64,000 nucleotides of DNA from CAYNFP01 sp964396655 (GCA_964396655.1 CAYNFP010000004.1:62001-126000), one strand, 5' to 3'. Counted from the stretch's first letter, positions 42,714 through 50,953 are shown. Program-made: numbers and translations. The notes: generated by a model from the sequence alone, not told the origin.

Positions 42714-43841
42714 TTATTGTTTTAATAATAAATCATTATATACTTTATCAAAAGCATTTAAAAATTTATTAATATCCTCTACACTTGTAGAGTGGCTTAT
42801 ACTTATTCTAATTGAAGTTGTACTTATATTTGAATCATTAGTTATTGCTTTCAATACAGTGCTTTCATCTAAAGAAGAACACGCTGTATTTGTTGAAATA
42901 TAAATACCTTCTTTTTCAATAGCTCTAACAAATGTTTCTGCCTTAATTTTTATTAAACTTAAATTAACAATATGAGGAACACATAATTCATTTGAATTTA
43001 TAATAATATCTTTATATTTTTTTAAGCCATTTAATAAAATTGTTTTTAATTTATCTACTTTTTTAATATTCTTTTCTAAATCATCAGTCATTATTCTTAA
43101 GGCTTTACTAAAACTTACTATAAGAGGTAATGCTGGAGTTCCTCCTCTAAAAGGAGTATTTTCAGTAAGTCCATAAATAAGTGGCTCTATACTAAGATTT
43201 TCTCTTTTATATAATAATCCAATTCCTTTAGGAGCATATATTTTATGACCAGAAAAAGAAGCTAAATCAACATCATTTAAACATATTTTTGTCTTGCCAA
43301 GAGCTTGAGTCATATCACTATGAAATATTACTTTATCATTCTTTTTATTTATAATTTGTTTTATTGTTTTTAAAGGTGCTTTAAAACCAACCTCTGAATT
43401 AACAGCGCATATACTAACTAATATAGTATCTTTGGTTATTAGTTCTTCTAAATCCTTTAAATCAACTTGTCCATTAGGTAATAATTTTACATAATTTATT
43501 TTAAATCCAATACTTTCTAAATGATCCATTACATCCATTACACTTTTATGTTCTAGATTAGATGTTATTATATGTTTTCCAACAGATGCATATTTATAGG
43601 CCACACCTTTTATAGCAGTAGAATTAGATTCACTTGCTCCCGAAGTAAATATTATCTCTTTAGGTTTTACTCCTAATATATCACTTATTTGCTTAGTTGC
43701 TTTTAAAAACAATTCTTTAGATTTCATCCCTAAAGTATGAATGCTATTAGCATTACCAATAAAATCTTTAGTAACTTTTATATAAGATTCTAGCACTTCT
43801 TCATTTACTGGAGTAGTTGCTGAATAATCTAAATATACCAT
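42714..43841 (-). CDS. Cysteine desulfurase (NifS/IscS type, probable ThiI partner)
   Basis: A 375-residue PLP enzyme. Features: VYLDYSATTPVNEEV, FTSGASESNSTAIKG, NLEHKSV, SGHKIYAPKGIGLLY (PLP Lys) and STNTACSS (mobile-loop Cys), followed by IRISIS. It moves sulfur from cysteine to acceptor proteins. In Bacillota the nifS-type gene next to thiI serves s4U8 formation; here one BRO gene intervenes. It follows the RNase J gene by 13 nt. AAAGGAGG precedes ATG 43841. Confidence 0.92.
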   Translation of the reverse strand: MVYLDYSATTPVNEEVLESYIKVTKDFIGNANSIHTLGMKSKELFLKATKQISDILGVKPKEIIFTSGASESNSTAIKGVAYKYASVGKHIITSNLEHKSVMDVMDHLESIGFKINYVKLLPNGQVDLKDLEELITKDTILVSICAVNSEVGFKAPLKTIKQIINKKNDKVIFHSDMTQALGKTKICLNDVDLASFSGHKIYAPKGIGLLYKRENLSIEPLIYGLTENTPFRGGTPALPLIVSFSKALRIMTDDLEKNIKKVDKLKTILLNGLKKYKDIIINSNELCVPHIVNLSLIKIKAETFVRAIEKEGIYISTNTACSSLDESTVLKAITNDSNISTTSIRISISHSTSVEDINKFLNAFDKVYNDLLLKQ

Positions 43842-43854
43842 ATTTACCTCCTTT

Positions 43855-45504
43855 TTATATTTCTCCTATTACTGTTAAAATAACTGGTCTACTTTCTGTT
43901 TCTTTAAATAAGAAATTTCCTACTTCTTCTCTTACACTTGTTCTTATATTATTATAATCTGCATAAGAAGAATTAAACGTATTTTTTACAATTATTTCTA
44001 AAGCAATATTTTTAATTTCATCTATTAATTCATTATTTTCTTTTTGGTATACAAAACCTCTTGTAGTTATTTCTGGGCCTACTAAAACTTTTTTAGTTTT
44101 TTTATCAAGAGTTGCGCTTATTAGAACTAAACCATTAGAACTTAACATTTCTCTATCTTTTAAAACTAATTCTCCAACATCTTCTGTACTTTTACCATCT
44201 ATTAATACATCATCTACAAATATGTTTTTTGGTTCATTAGCTAATTTACCATTTTCTATTGTTACAAAGTAACCATTTTCTTTTAATAAAATATTAGCTG
44301 GTTTTATTCCAACTTTTTCTGCTAAAGCACCATTTTCTACTTGATAACGATATTCTCCCTTTATAGGCATATAATACTTTGGATTAAATAATTTAATTAA
44401 AAGCATTATATCCTCACTTGAGGCATGATGTCTAACGCTCATTTCTTTAGGAACTAATTCTATATTTACTCCTTTTATAGCAATATCATTTAATAATTTA
44501 ACAACTGTTTTTTCATAAGCATCATAGCTTGGTTCTGCAAAACAAATAGTATCTGTATCTAAAAGTGTTATAAATTTATCGTATCCTCCAACTATTCTAT
44601 TTATGTTAGAATATGGTGTTTCTCTATCATTACTTACTAAAATAATAGAATCAGGATCTTTTAAATGAGTTAAATCTCCAATCATTCTTTTATCTATATC
44701 TAAATAACCTTCATCAATACTCATATTAACAATATTATAAAGTTCTTTACCCATTATTACAACTTTTCTATTTTTGTTTTTTAATGCATTAAATATTTCT
44801 TGTATTGTATAAATATGCAAAGACAAAATACTAAAAATAATTCTACCTTTATTTTTATCTATAACTGATTTAAAAAAGTTTTCAAGTTTATGATTAGGTG
44901 AAGTATGACCTTTTTTAGATGCAAATACACTTTCACACATTAAACAAAGAACGCCTTGTTTACCTATGTACGCTATTTTACCCAAATCCATATCATAGTT
45001 ACCTTTCATAGTTGGATCTATTAAAAAGTCTCCCATATAAATAATGCTTCCATCTCTAGTGTTAACACTATATCCAACTGATTCTGGTGTTGAATGAGTC
45101 ACACTAAAAGGAAACACACTAAAACTTCCAAATTCTATTTTCTTATGTGCTTCTATCACTTTAAGATTTTTAATTTCAACTCCGTCTTCTTTAGAATCCA
45201 TTTCTATTATTTTTGATGTATATTTAGTAGCATAAACATCTATTTCTGGAATTTCCCTTACTAAATCTGTTAAAGCTCCCATATTTTCTCTGTGTGGATG
45301 TGATATAAATATACCTACTATATCTTTTCTATTATCTTTTAAATATTTAAAATCTGGAATTACATAGTCTACACCATACATTTTGTCTGGCGCAAACTTT
45401 ATTCCGCAATCAAATATTAATATTTTTCCATCAACACTAATAGTGTAAATGTTTTTTCCATTTTCATTAAGACCACCTAAGGCCATTATATTAATTTTAC
45501 TCAT
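43855..45504 (-). CDS. RNase J paralogue with degenerate metal site (J2-like)
   Basis: A 549-residue beta-CASP/metallo-beta-lactamase protein: GGLNENGKNIY, FDCGIKFAPDK, VTHSTPESVGYSV, GDFLIDPTM, MCESVFASKKGHT, RHHASSEDI and a C-terminal dimer domain. The metal motif HxHxDH reads HPHREN at residues 69-74, so the Asp and third His are lost. The later GEYR...AHAKLA block reads GEYRYQVENGALA. Other metal ligands remain. This resembles the weakly active J2 subunits that partner J1. No J1 is in the window. AGAGGAGG precedes ATG 45504. Confidence 0.88.
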   Translation of the reverse strand: MSKINIMALGGLNENGKNIYTISVDGKILIFDCGIKFAPDKMYGVDYVIPDFKYLKDNRKDIVGIFISHPHRENMGALTDLVREIPEIDVYATKYTSKIIEMDSKEDGVEIKNLKVIEAHKKIEFGSFSVFPFSVTHSTPESVGYSVNTRDGSIIYMGDFLIDPTMKGNYDMDLGKIAYIGKQGVLCLMCESVFASKKGHTSPNHKLENFFKSVIDKNKGRIIFSILSLHIYTIQEIFNALKNKNRKVVIMGKELYNIVNMSIDEGYLDIDKRMIGDLTHLKDPDSIILVSNDRETPYSNINRIVGGYDKFITLLDTDTICFAEPSYDAYEKTVVKLLNDIAIKGVNIELVPKEMSVRHHASSEDIMLLIKLFNPKYYMPIKGEYRYQVENGALAEKVGIKPANILLKENGYFVTIENGKLANEPKNIFVDDVLIDGKSTEDVGELVLKDREMLSSNGLVLISATLDKKTKKVLVGPEITTRGFVYQKENNELIDEIKNIALEIIVKNTFNSSYADYNNIRTSVREEVGNFLFKETESRPVILTVIGEI

Positions 45505-45567
45505 AATTTATTTCCTCCTCTTTATATATAAAAGTTAAAATGGTATACATATTATATCAAATAATAT

Positions 45568-45597
45568 AAAAAAAGTACAGTATTTTGATACTATACC
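45568..45597 (-). terminator. Terminator of the 45599 gene
   Basis: GTATAGTAT pairs with ATACTGTAC (one mismatch) around a short loop, followed by TTTTTTT on the minus strand. Confidence 0.7.
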
Positions 45598-45598
45598 A

Positions 45599-46219
45599 TT
45601 ATTTAAAAGGCCAAAATGTTCTCTTTCTTGTAAAACTTTTTTGTCTTTCATCTTCTTGTTTTCTAATTCTCTTCATGTCTTCATCTATTTCGTGACGTCT
45701 TGCTTCTTTTTCTTCTTTAGTTCTTGTATCTTTTTTTGTATATACGATTAAATCAGCACCTTGTTTTTTTCTATCATAACTTTCAACCTGTTTAGGAAAG
45801 TATTCATAATATACTTTTAAAATCATTTCTTTCATATCTTCAAAAGAAATTTTTGGATTTGCATAACACTCTACTATTGTACCTGGTTCTAATTCAAACA
45901 TTCTTTCAAAAGTCAATCCAGCATATATAGCATCTTGTTGCTTATCCGAAAATTCAGGATTATTTATATATTTAGCTCTAATTCCTGACTCAAGACCATC
46001 CTCCAACTCTGATTCCAATACTCTTTTAATTAAATTCACGTGAGAAATTCTTAGATTTGAATTAAGACAAAAACTTAAATTCAATCCCTCTTCTTTTATT
46101 TCTTCTAATAATTCAATAGCCTCTTTTGTATAAGATTTTGGACACCCAGTGCAAAAATATTTATCAGCATAAGGGTCAAAATCCAATAGTCTTCCACATG
46201 ACGGACAAAATTTTCTCAT
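45599..46219 (-). CDS. Zinc-ribbon protein of unknown function (206 aa)
   Basis: A 206-residue protein. Residues 4-29 form a zinc-ribbon-like unit (CPSCG and CTGC, C-x2-C...C-x2-C) like that of TFIIS/RpoB9-type or 30S-associated factors. The middle part (SFCLNSNLRISHVNLIKRVLE, GIRAKYINNPEFSDKQQDAIY) is helical. The C-terminus is highly charged (RTKEEKEARRHEIDEDMKRI) and ends WPFK. The charged tail and zinc ribbon suggest nucleic-acid or ribosome binding, which is inference. GGGAGTGAGG precedes ATG 46219. Confidence 0.6.
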   Translation of the reverse strand: MRKFCPSCGRLLDFDPYADKYFCTGCPKSYTKEAIELLEEIKEEGLNLSFCLNSNLRISHVNLIKRVLESELEDGLESGIRAKYINNPEFSDKQQDAIYAGLTFERMFELEPGTIVECYANPKISFEDMKEMILKVYYEYFPKQVESYDRKKQGADLIVYTKKDTRTKEEKEARRHEIDEDMKRIRKQEDERQKSFTRKRTFWPFK

Positions 46220-46283
46220 AAATAAACCTCACTCCCTCTTAGATTCATTATTATACATATTTTTTTAATTATGTCAATTTTCT

Positions 46284-46868
46284 TTATTCACATGTAGTGC
46301 ATACACTAGGTGCTACTTTTTTCATCATTGTAGTTAATTCTGTTTTTAAACTAGTTATTTTTTCATTAGTCCAATATTCTTTAGGGGTTAAATTTTCATC
46401 TGTTATCACTGATGTTTCATTGTTATGACCTAATATAACTCCATCTTTAACTATTGTAACATCAGGAACAAATATTCTATGATTCCCATCTTCATCAAAT
46501 AATAAATTATCTCCTAATAATGACACGATTTTCTTGTATTCTTTTGTATTATTTTCTCTTATTTTTTTTATATTTAAATAATTTATTTTATCTACTCCAA
46601 CTTCTTTTGCAACTTCATTTAAGTAAGAGGCATATGCTTGACACCAAGGACATTCTGGGAATCCCAAATATACAACTCCAGTTCCGTTTTCTAATATATC
46701 TATTACTTCTTTAGGATTTTTATATATAAACAAATTATCTTCATTTACTTTTGTATATTCAGAACTAAATCTTTCTGCATCTGTTTTATTATAATAAAGT
46801 AAATATACTCCTAAAGCTCCTAATAAAACTACAGCAGATATTATAATTAATACTATCCTTTTTTTCAT
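46284..46868 (-). CDS. Membrane-anchored thioredoxin-fold protein with CPWC
   Basis: About 194 residues from ATG 46868 (AAAGGA 10 nt upstream). A transmembrane anchor near residues 4-25 (IVLIIISAVVLLGALGVYLL) leads to an extracytoplasmic thioredoxin fold: TGVVYLGFPECPWCQAYASYL holds the CPWC redox motif, and FVPDVTIVKDGVILGHN holds cis-Pro. It resembles bacteriocin-accessory/PedC-type thioredoxins. Two extra Cys (VCTTCE) are the last residues. It probably handles disulfides outside the membrane; its target is unknown. Confidence 0.82.
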   Translation of the reverse strand: MKKRIVLIIISAVVLLGALGVYLLYYNKTDAERFSSEYTKVNEDNLFIYKNPKEVIDILENGTGVVYLGFPECPWCQAYASYLNEVAKEVGVDKINYLNIKKIRENNTKEYKKIVSLLGDNLLFDEDGNHRIFVPDVTIVKDGVILGHNNETSVITDENLTPKEYWTNEKITSLKTELTTMMKKVAPSVCTTCE

Positions 46869-46940
46869 CTTTATCACATCCTTTAAATTATTTTATCATA
46901 ATATTATTATAAAAATCAATTCATAATAGGTAAAAGGAAT

Positions 46941-46969
46941 CACTCTTTAATGAATCAAGGCATAAATTA
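46941..46969 (+). promoter_or_regulatory. Putative mother-cell sigma (sigma-K-like) promoter of the CotY/CotZ gene
   Basis: CAC (46941-46943), 17-nt spacer, CATAAATTA (46961-46969). The latter fits CATA-N3-TA, the -10 of sigma-K, with AC as its -35. It lies 34 nt before the ATG, and the same AC-N17-CATA layout is found in front of two other coat-like genes in this window. Confidence 0.5.
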
Positions 46970-47002
46970 TAAGTGAAAAGAAATGAAGGGGTGGATTTAT
47001 AA

Positions 47003-47428
47003 ATGAATACTAATACATGTCCAGAAAATAGAGAATGCAGTGAATGTCTTGCCGAAATTCTTCGAGTAATACATATTCTTCAAGAAAACGCTTGTCCTGA
47101 GAATTGCTTAAATGCATGTGATAGACCAGCACTTGGTGGAGGAGCCAACTGTGTAATATGTAACACAAGACCTATAATGATATATACTTGCTGTGGAAAT
47201 GGTGTTCCTTGGGCTATGCCGATAACAAGAACAGCAGCAGGTACAACAAGCACTGTGTTTAGAGTAGAAAAACTTGATGATTGCTGCTGTACATTTAGAG
47301 TTTTAGCACCTAATCCAGATGAAACAAGTTTATATCCTTATGTATCAACAGATTCTATATTTACAATGGATATAAGTTGCATGTGTGCTCTTAGATGCTT
47401 AAATGACACTTTTGTAGAGTGTTTATAA
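47003..47428 (+). CDS. CotY/CotZ-family spore coat protein
   Basis: A 141-residue Cys-rich protein with about 20 cysteines: CPENRECSECLAEILRVIHIL, NCVICNTRPIMIYTCCGNG, LDDCCCTFRVL and CMCALRCLNDTFVEC. The order of the N-terminal CVxCVxxIL-like unit, the RPIMIYTCCGNG block and the C-terminal CxC core matches CotY/CotZ outer-coat/crust proteins, which build disulfide-linked lattices. A sigma-K-like promoter, strong SD (GGGGTGG) and terminator surround it. It implies the organism makes, or once made, endospores. Confidence 0.85.
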   Translation: MNTNTCPENRECSECLAEILRVIHILQENACPENCLNACDRPALGGGANCVICNTRPIMIYTCCGNGVPWAMPITRTAAGTTSTVFRVEKLDDCCCTFRVLAPNPDETSLYPYVSTDSIFTMDISCMCALRCLNDTFVECL

Positions 47429-47430
47429 CT

Positions 47431-47456
47431 AGAGTTCAATTGAGCTCTTTTTATTT
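47431..47456 (+). terminator. Terminator of the CotY/CotZ gene
   Basis: AGAGTTC pairs with GAGCTCT (one G-T pair) around AATT, followed by a T-rich tail. Confidence 0.8.
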
Positions 47457-47508
47457 TTGTGGTTTTTTATTACAAAATGTAGTATAATGTTAACAGGTGA
47501 ATAAAATT

Positions 47509-47820
47509 ATGAATTGGCAATATGTCATTATAGTTATTATTCTTCTAATAATTTCTCTAGTAATAATAAAATTAAGAAGGAAAGATTTTTCAATAGAAAT
47601 AAATAAACTTATACAATGCCTAGGTGGTAAAGATAATATATTAGATGTAGAAGTAAATATGTCCAGATTAAAAGTAACTCTTAAAGATATGGAAATAGTT
47701 GATAAAGATGGAATTCAAAAATTAGGTGCTAGGGGAATAGTAGAAGTTGATAACCAACTAAAAATTATTTTTGGGGCAAATTCGAAAGAACTCAAAAAAT
47801 ACATTGTAGATTTAAAGTGA
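47509..47820 (+). CDS. Membrane-anchored EIIB-like domain without catalytic cysteine
   Basis: About 103 residues from ATG 47509 (AGGTGA 8 nt upstream). One N-terminal transmembrane helix (residues 5-22) is followed by a domain that follows the glucose-type PTS EIIB pattern: IQCLGGKDNILDVEVNMSRL, KVTLKDMEIVDKDGIQKLGARG, and VEVDNQLKIIFG. The phosphorylatable Cys of the A-C-x-T-R-L motif is Asn50 here (VNMSRL), so it cannot act as a phosphocarrier. No PTS genes are nearby. It may be a sugar or protein sensor; this is inference. Confidence 0.78.
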   Translation: MNWQYVIIVIILLIISLVIIKLRRKDFSIEINKLIQCLGGKDNILDVEVNMSRLKVTLKDMEIVDKDGIQKLGARGIVEVDNQLKIIFGANSKELKKYIVDLK

Positions 47821-47848
47821 TAAAAATTATCACTTTTTTCTTTTTTTC
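47815..47848 (+). terminator. Terminator of the EIIB-like gene
   Basis: AAGTGATAA pairs with TTATCACTT around AAA, followed by a long T-rich tail. Confidence 0.88.
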
Positions 47849-47897
47849 GACAATTTTTGACAAATAAAAATGTTATTCTCATAATAGAGGTGGCCAA

Positions 47898-49106
47898 ATG
47901 TTGAATTTTGAAGGGTTAATTGTTAATATTATATTTATTTTATTTCCCAGTTTACTGCATACTATATATACTGCTAATAAACAAATATTAAAGGAATCAG
48001 AAAATTATATTGTACTTGATTTCACTATAACTTTTTCTCTTTTATTAATATTAATTTATAATAAATTTTTTAATACTAATTATATTTTATATTATTTTTT
48101 AATATTATTAATGTTATCTTTTATAAAAAAAAGAGGAATAACTTCATTAATAATATCTATTATTTCTTTAGAATACTTAGCTTTTAATTACAATTTTAAT
48201 AATATTTTATTGATTATATTATTTGCTGGAAATATTATAATATATTTTTTAATCAGAAAAAAAGAGAAATATCCTATTATATTATTTTATATATTTTCAA
48301 TAATCATATCTTTTATTATTTATTATTCAAGTAAAGATTTTAATTTATTATATTTTATTATAAATTCAATAATACTCTATTTAATGCTTTTGGTTTTAAT
48401 TGTTTGGTTAAAAAAGTCAAAGGAAATATTAGAATTGCAAAATGTTTTAAAAGAATATAAAAAACAAAAGCAATTAAAAGAATCTTTATTTAAAATAACT
48501 CATGAAATAAAAAATCCTTTAGCGGTTGTAAAAGGATATTTAAGTATGCTTAATATTGATAACAAAGAAAAAGCTTTAAAATATATTGGAATTATTAAAA
48601 GCGAAGTCGAAAGAACCGTAAATTTATTAGAAGACTTTATGCAGTTTAGTAAAATTCAATTAAAATGTGAAAAATTTAATTATAATATTTTATTAGAAGA
48701 AATCAAAAATTTAGTAATACCTCTTTTTGAATCAAAAGGTATTAAATACGAATTTAAAAGTGAAGAAAAGATATTTATTAAAGGCGATTTTTTAAGACTT
48801 AAACAAGTTATAGTTAATATAATAAAAAATTCTGTTGAGGCTTGTGATAAAAATGGTGTTGTTTATATTACTTGCTTTATAGATCAGAAATTTTTAAATA
48901 TAATTATAAAAGATAATGGTGTCGGTATGAATAAAGAAACTTTAAATAAAATACTTACTCCTTTTTATACAACTAAGGAAAAAGGAACGGGTTTAGGAGT
49001 ATGCTTGTCCAGAGAGATAATAGAAGCACATAAGGGAAAACTGATATATACTTCTTCTTTGGGTAAAGGTACAACGGCCAAAATTGTGCTTCCAATACTT
49101 AATTAG
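47898..49106 (+). CDS. Orphan sensor histidine kinase (KinB/sporulation-kinase-like)
   Basis: A 402-residue protein. About seven hydrophobic helices fill residues 1-175, followed by a short linker helix, the HisKA domain with ITHEIKNPLAVVKGYL (phospho-His near 202), and an HATPase_c domain with NIIKNSVEAC (N box), DNGVGM (G1), FYTTKEKGTGLGVCL (F and G2) and GTTAKIVLP. The multi-span sensor and lack of a response regulator next door are typical of sporulation phosphorelay kinases such as KinB. GAGGTGG precedes ATG 47898. The signal is unknown. Confidence 0.85.
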   Translation: MLNFEGLIVNIIFILFPSLLHTIYTANKQILKESENYIVLDFTITFSLLLILIYNKFFNTNYILYYFLILLMLSFIKKRGITSLIISIISLEYLAFNYNFNNILLIILFAGNIIIYFLIRKKEKYPIILFYIFSIIISFIIYYSSKDFNLLYFIINSIILYLMLLVLIVWLKKSKEILELQNVLKEYKKQKQLKESLFKITHEIKNPLAVVKGYLSMLNIDNKEKALKYIGIIKSEVERTVNLLEDFMQFSKIQLKCEKFNYNILLEEIKNLVIPLFESKGIKYEFKSEEKIFIKGDFLRLKQVIVNIIKNSVEACDKNGVVYITCFIDQKFLNIIIKDNGVGMNKETLNKILTPFYTTKEKGTGLGVCLSREIIEAHKGKLIYTSSLGKGTTAKIVLPILN

Positions 49107-49264
49107 TAATAGTAAGGATATGTTGGATAATAAGGATAATATGGTCTGGGTCTATATGGATTAAATGCAGCATAAGCAGCTCCACCAGTTAAAGCCCCTA
49201 ATAAAAATGGTGCCCCTATTCCTACAAATCTTTCATTAGTATAATTAAAATTATTAAATTTCAT
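49103..49264 (-). CDS. Small Gly/Pro/Tyr-rich protein, probable coat component (53 aa)
   Basis: ATG 49264 follows GGAGGAG; the frame ends at TAA 49103, overlapping the kinase stop tail-to-tail. The protein has RFVGIGAPFLLGALTGGAAY, a short hydrophobic Gly-rich region, then a repetitive Tyr/Pro tail (PYRPRPYYPYYPTYPYYY). Such proteins occur among small spore coat proteins. A sigma-K-like element sits 20-48 nt upstream of its start, inside the end of the next gene. A coat role is inferred from composition, promoter and location. Confidence 0.6.
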   Translation of the reverse strand: MKFNNFNYTNERFVGIGAPFLLGALTGGAAYAAFNPYRPRPYYPYYPTYPYYY

Positions 49265-49284
49265 TAAAAATCTCCTCCATATCT

Positions 49285-49312
49285 TATAATATGAAAGAGA
49301 CTTTTTTATTGT
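49285..49312 (-). promoter_or_regulatory. Putative sigma-K-like promoter of the 49103 gene
   Basis: Minus strand AC (49312-49311), 17-nt spacer, CATATTATA (49293-49285), an exact CATA-N3-TA, 20 nt before the start codon. Confidence 0.5.
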
Positions 49313-50178
49313 AAAGATTTTAACCTATATAAATTGAATGATGGCGGATTAAATACCCTATAAGGATATTTATCTGTACCTATTCCACTTGATATATATA
49401 TTTCTGTGTTTCCTCTTGTATAATGAGGACTAATATATTCTTTGCTTCCTTTAGGTATAAATAATGGACCATAATATGGTAAATCAATAGTGCCATTTAA
49501 AGAATTTCCAGAAAGTATTAAATCAAATTTAATATCTTCCTTTAATATTTTTTTAGTAACATCTCCCTCATGAACCATTATAATTTTATATTTTGGGTTA
49601 TATATCCCCTCTTCTAAAGTTTCAAGATAATTTAAACAATTATCTAAATTAACAGTTTCTTTTAATGAACTATTTAGTCCACATATGTATATTGGAGTTA
49701 ATCCTTCATTATAAATTAAATCATATTCATTACTTAGAATTTTAAAACCACTTTGACTCATTATTGAATCATAGTCTATATCATAATCCTTATTGCCTTT
49801 TACTGCATATTTTCCTAAAGATGCATTTAAATTAGATAAACGTTCAGTTAATTTTTCTATATTTTTATTAGAAGCTGCTAAATTACCAGTAAATAATATT
49901 AAATCAGGTTTTAATTCATTAATTCTTTCTACTAACTTTTCTAAATTTTCATCATAAGTGGTATTTCCCCAATACAAATCAGTAAAATGGACTATTTTAA
50001 TTCCGCTAAAATTTGAAGGAATGTTTTCGCTTGAAATTTTATATTCTTTTACAATTAATTTTGAAGGCTCAACATATCTTGCGTATAAATATAATCCAAT
50101 AATCAAAATTACTATTATTATAAAAATGTTTAATAATATGTGACTTTTTTTAGGTTCTTGTTCTTTTATTTCTCCCAT
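49306..50178 (-). CDS. Metallophosphoesterase-fold protein lacking metal-binding residues
   Basis: About 290 residues from ATG 50178 (AGGAG 4 nt upstream; the frame to 50196 is unsupported). A membrane anchor near 13-33 precedes a YkuE-like calcineurin fold. Each metal motif is altered: D-x-H reads HFTDLYWG, GD reads LFTGNLA, GNHD reads VKGNKDYD, and GHxHGG reads LSGNSLNGTI. Only VHEGD keeps its His. The enzyme is therefore probably inactive and may bind lipid or another ligand. Family members include lipid A/UDP-diacylglucosamine-like hydrolases. Confidence 0.8.
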   Translation of the reverse strand: MGEIKEQEPKKSHILLNIFIIIVILIIGLYLYARYVEPSKLIVKEYKISSENIPSNFSGIKIVHFTDLYWGNTTYDENLEKLVERINELKPDLILFTGNLAASNKNIEKLTERLSNLNASLGKYAVKGNKDYDIDYDSIMSQSGFKILSNEYDLIYNEGLTPIYICGLNSSLKETVNLDNCLNYLETLEEGIYNPKYKIIMVHEGDVTKKILKEDIKFDLILSGNSLNGTIDLPYYGPLFIPKGSKEYISPHYTRGNTEIYISSGIGTDKYPYRVFNPPSFNLYRLKSLQ

Positions 50179-50185
50179 AAATCTC

Positions 50186-50863
50186 CTACAAAACAATTAA
50201 AAGCAAAGTACAAGTTAAAAGATTATGTAAAGTATGTATCATTATACTTGTAAATATTGTTTTTGTTTTATAATTCATAATTGCAAAAGAAGCCCCCAAA
50301 CTTCCATAAGGTATTATATAAAGCAAATTCAAAGGATTACTTAAATCTGCTATTGTGTGAGCAAAACCAAATAATATTCCGCTTAAAAGCACATAAGTAA
50401 GTGGTCTAAATATTTTATCTAAGCTTTTTCTAAATATTAATTCTTCTAATATTGGAGCAAATAATACTGCTGATATCATAGTGAAAAATGGATGTAAAAG
50501 CATTTCTTGTCTATTGAGTTCCTCATTTGTAGCTATTTTACCTTTAAATATTATAAGATTTATTATAACATTAGAAACTATCATTAAAAATAAACCTAAC
50601 ATCCAATATTTAAAACCAGTATCTAAACAATTTTTAAAATCTTTTTTAAATATAAAGAATTCTTCTTTAATTTCTTTAAGATAAATTAAAATTAGTAAAC
50701 TACCATAAATTAAAAGACATATTAAAGAAGATATATTATTATTGTGAATGCCTAAAAAATATAAAAAGTTATTTAATAGTCCTGGTACTATAAACATACT
50801 CAAAATTACTATTATGCTTAATATTGCTCTAATTATTTTTTTATTGTTAATTATTTTTTTCAT
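50186..50863 (-). CDS. CPBP-family intramembrane protease (Abi/CAAX-like)
   Basis: A 225-residue integral membrane protein with about seven or eight spans. The CPBP motifs are present: LEELIFRKSLDKIF (E-E-x3-R), GILFGFAHTIADL (F-x3-H) and IMIHTLHNL (H-x3-N-like). Members include prenyl-protein proteases and bacteriocin self-immunity proteins. The ATG has no SD. TATAAT lies 6 nt before it, and a 22-codon frame with a strong SD stops 7 nt before it, so expression is either leaderless or by reinitiation. Confidence 0.85.
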   Translation of the reverse strand: MKKIINNKKIIRAILSIIVILSMFIVPGLLNNFLYFLGIHNNNISSLICLLIYGSLLILIYLKEIKEEFFIFKKDFKNCLDTGFKYWMLGLFLMIVSNVIINLIIFKGKIATNEELNRQEMLLHPFFTMISAVLFAPILEELIFRKSLDKIFRPLTYVLLSGILFGFAHTIADLSNPLNLLYIIPYGSLGASFAIMNYKTKTIFTSIMIHTLHNLLTCTLLLIVL

Positions 50864-50870
50864 ATATTGA

Positions 50871-50939
50871 TTATACTATATTTAAAAAAAAATTAAAATA
50901 ATCTTTACGAAAACCTTTTGTAAATAATAAATATTCCAT
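50871..50939 (-). CDS. 22-codon ORF between tyrS and the CPBP protease (possible leader peptide)
   Basis: ATG 50939 follows AAGGAG at 5 nt and opens a 22-residue frame (MEYLLFTKGFRKDYFNFFLN and two more residues) ending at TAA 50871. It begins 15 nt after the tyrS stop and ends 7 nt before the CPBP ATG. The SD is better than that of many neighbours. It could be a leader for translational coupling or a small membrane-active peptide. Its short length leaves chance as a real alternative. Confidence 0.4.
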   Translation of the reverse strand: MEYLLFTKGFRKDYFNFFLNIV

Positions 50940-50953
50940 ATGTTCTCCTTATC

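Noticed and set aside
47457..47488. Full sigma-A promoter before the EIIB-like gene
   Set aside because: TATAAT at 47483 is clear, but the best -35 candidate (TTGTGG) is 20 nt away, so I did not list it.
50903..50925. Terminator of tyrS
   Set aside because: TTTAC and GTAAA arms are short and the T-rich stretch is displaced; the segment is better read as the 22-codon ORF.
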